A DNA stretch of 64,000 bases from Alicyclobacillus pomorum DSM 14955 (GTDB lineage: Bacteria; Bacillota; Bacilli; Alicyclobacillales; Alicyclobacillaceae), in the NCBI RefSeq assembly GCF_000472905.1, contig NZ_AXAR01000009.1, forward strand, positions 1-64,000. Direction: 5' to 3'. Shown piece by piece: positions 62,403 to 64,000 of this stretch. The translations under genes and the position numbers were made by a program. The notes under the pieces are model-generated. The model made no database searches and was not told the DNA's origin. It worked only from the letters and a program-made list of their open reading frames with translations. Numbering within the stretch: the first letter of the stretch is position 1; every line of letters starts with the position of its first letter.

Positions 62403-64000
62403 ATGAACAGTTTGTGGAAAAAGGGACTTGCCGTGCTGAGCACGGCAGCGCTCGCAACGGCCGTCCTGGCTGGTTGTGGCGGTGGCAGCACCGGAAACAC
62501 GGGAAATGCCCCGACAAGCACTCCTTCTGGAGACACCGGTACTCCGCAAAAGGGTGGCAAGATTGACATCGATATCAACGACGATTTGGCGCACCTGGAT
62601 CCTGCGGTGGCGTACGACCAGGGGGACTGGGAATTCCTGCCGCAACAATTGTACAACCAACTGCTGACGTACAAACCGGGTACGGCTGAACTGCAACCGG
62701 ACCTGGCCACCTCGATGCCGGACATTTCTAAGGATGGACTGACCTACACGTTCCACCTGCGGAAAGGGGTCAAATTTGCCAACGGTGATCCGGTGACCGC
62801 CCAATGTTTCGTGGACGAGTTCAAACGGATTTTGACGAAGAGCTTGCAATCTCCGGCCGTCGGTTTCATTGATCCCGCGATTCAAGGTGCAGACGACTTC
62901 TACAATGGGAAAACCAAGGAACTGACCGGTGTGGTCGCGAAGGACGACTACACGCTCGTCATCAAACTGACCAAACCGGCGACGTACTTCACGAAAATCT
63001 TGGCCATGCCGTTCTTCTCGCCGGTGGACGAGAAGTACATCCAATCCATCGGTGGCGACAAGGCGTTTGACCACAAACCCATGGGCACTGGTCCGTTTAT
63101 GATGAAATCCTATGATTTCGGCAAGGAAATGGTCCTGGTGCGCAATCCGAACTACTTCGATAAGGACAAGAAGCCGTACCTGGATGAAATCGACGTCCAC
63201 ATCAACAGCAATCCAAGCGCTACGGCGCTCAGTTTTGAACAGGGCAACACGGCGTTTATGAGTGACTTTACGCAAGACATCCCAGCGCAGTCCTTCCTGA
63301 AGTGGAGCAATGACCCGCAGTATCAGTCGCTTATTAAAAAGCAACCGCTGATGGGTGTCTATTACCTCGGTCTCAATACGCAGGTTGCGCCGTTCAACAA
63401 CAAGCTCGTCCGTCAGGCTATCGAGTACGCCATCAACAAGGACAACCTCGTGAAGTTGAACAACGGGCGTGCGCAGGTGACCAATGAGATCTTGCCGCCT
63501 GGTATTGAAGGGTATACAAAGACTTTGCACGGCAAGGACGATGTCAACTACAAGTACGATCCACAAAAGGCGAAAGAACTCCTCAAACAGGCGGGCGTAT
63601 CCAACCTGACCGTCAACATGGTGGTCCGCAACCGCTCGCCGTTGACCGAATGCGCGCAGTCCATCCAGGCGGACCTGAAGGCCGTCGGCATCACGGTGAA
63701 CCTGCAGCAAGTCGGTGAGAGCGACTACCTGAGCAAGGCGGAGTCTGGTAAGGCGCAGATGGGCCTGTACGGTTGGTTTGCAGACTTCCCAGATCCGTAC
63801 GACTTCCTGGACGTCCTCTTCAACAGTGCGCAGGCACCTATCAACAACTGGGCGAACTACAAGAACCCAGAAGTCGACAAGGAACTGGCACAGGCTGCAA
63901 CCATGCCGGACGGTCCGGAGCGCTACGCGCTGTACGACAAGATTCAGGACCAGATTCTCGATGACGCCGCATGGGTGCCTCTGTACAACCCGGTGGCAAC
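62403..64000 (+). CDS. oppA: Peptide-binding lipoprotein of the ABC importer (partial)
   Basis: Extracytoplasmic solute-binding protein family 5; the gene runs off the right edge after about 532 codons. A signal peptide (MNSLWKKGLAVLSTAALATA) ends in the lipobox V-L-A-G-C at Cys23, followed by a Gly/Ser/Thr-rich linker. Family motifs are A-T-S-M-P-D-I-S-K-D-G-L-T-Y-T-F-H-L-R-K-G-V-K-F, P-M-G-T-G-P-F-M and L-V-R-N-P-N-Y-F. GGGAGG lies 9 nt before ATG 62403. The ligand class (dipeptide, oligopeptide or other) cannot be told. Confidence 0.92.
   Translation, partial: MNSLWKKGLAVLSTAALATAVLAGCGGGSTGNTGNAPTSTPSGDTGTPQKGGKIDIDINDDLAHLDPAVAYDQGDWEFLPQQLYNQLLTYKPGTAELQPDLATSMPDISKDGLTYTFHLRKGVKFANGDPVTAQCFVDEFKRILTKSLQSPAVGFIDPAIQGADDFYNGKTKELTGVVAKDDYTLVIKLTKPATYFTKILAMPFFSPVDEKYIQSIGGDKAFDHKPMGTGPFMMKSYDFGKEMVLVRNPNYFDKDKKPYLDEIDVHINSNPSATALSFEQGNTAFMSDFTQDIPAQSFLKWSNDPQYQSLIKKQPLMGVYYLGLNTQVAPFNNKLVRQAIEYAINKDNLVKLNNGRAQVTNEILPPGIEGYTKTLHGKDDVNYKYDPQKAKELLKQAGVSNLTVNMVVRNRSPLTECAQSIQADLKAVGITVNLQQVGESDYLSKAESGKAQMGLYGWFADFPDPYDFLDVLFNSAQAPINNWANYKNPEVDKELAQAATMPDGPERYALYDKIQDQILDDAAWVPLYNPVA

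Overview
The window looks like a chromosomal segment of a Bacillota (Firmicutes) bacterium, most likely a Bacillales/Alicyclobacillaceae-type organism of moderate G+C. The evidence is the strong AGGAGG-type ribosome sites with frequent GTG/TTG starts, the TPP and ydaO-type c-di-AMP riboswitches, intrinsic terminators, the Bacillus-like gene repertoire (YflN-like MBL, YocH-like LysM-3D protein, FGGY gluconokinase) and secreted 'stalk'-type repeat proteins. The genus assignment is inference; no rRNA or tRNA was seen.

Region 1 (1-8000) starts inside the 3' end of an IS256-type transposase. A complete dTDP-L-rhamnose operon, rmlA-rmlB-rmlD-rmlC, follows with its own terminator. Then comes a gene graveyard: an unidentified 82-codon relic, a 5'-truncated IS3-type transposase whose catalytic Glu codon is now TAG, the 3' stub of a hexapeptide acetyltransferase abutting the IS end, a DUF4855 secreted-protein gene with a frameshift and a TAA, a stalk-domain secreted-protein gene with a one-base frameshift, and a second IS256 scrap.

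Region 2 (8000-22000) holds a secreted beta-propeller/phosphoesterase, a DinB protein, a small membrane protein and a coiled-coil protein. It also holds a polyprenyl-mannose style module (ManC, GT2-GtrA fusion, GT39 transferase), a nicotinamidase, a membrane GGDEF protein, a TRIC-type channel and a 706-aa secreted glucosaminidase built on four stalk repeats. Three consecutive hairpins close that last gene.

Region 3 (21800-38500) holds a YveA-like amino-acid permease, thiC under a TPP riboswitch, a secreted EEP-fold hydrolase, a stress-type SDR, an orphan BMP lipoprotein, a LysM-NlpC/P60 hydrolase, a CoA-type Nudix hydrolase, a GH1 beta-glucosidase and a kinase-like phosphotransferase. A LysM-3D protein follows under a c-di-AMP riboswitch. 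The region ends with a tightly overlapping four-gene operon resembling the heme-dependent dimethylamine monooxygenase/oxidative N-demethylase system (DUF3445, DmmA-like, PDR-type reductase) plus an amino-acid permease; this is the most interesting metabolic unit here.

Region 4 (38500-57900) holds a fatty-acid desaturase, a small membrane protein with a duplicated motif, a flavodoxin, an EmrAB-like efflux pair, an MBL hydrolase preceded by a 22-codon coupled leader ORF, and an unlisted 43-codon membrane protein. It continues with a PIG-L deacetylase with a GPH transporter, a VOC protein, uridine kinase, an aldonate uptake module (ACS-family MFS, FGGY gluconokinase, LacI regulator, palindromic operators), a thioredoxin, a YdcF protein, a DUF2520-panB-panC operon and an SGNH hydrolase.

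Region 5 (57900-64000) is an oligopeptide/dipeptide ABC importer operon in the order D-F-C-B-A, running off the right edge inside the binding-protein gene.
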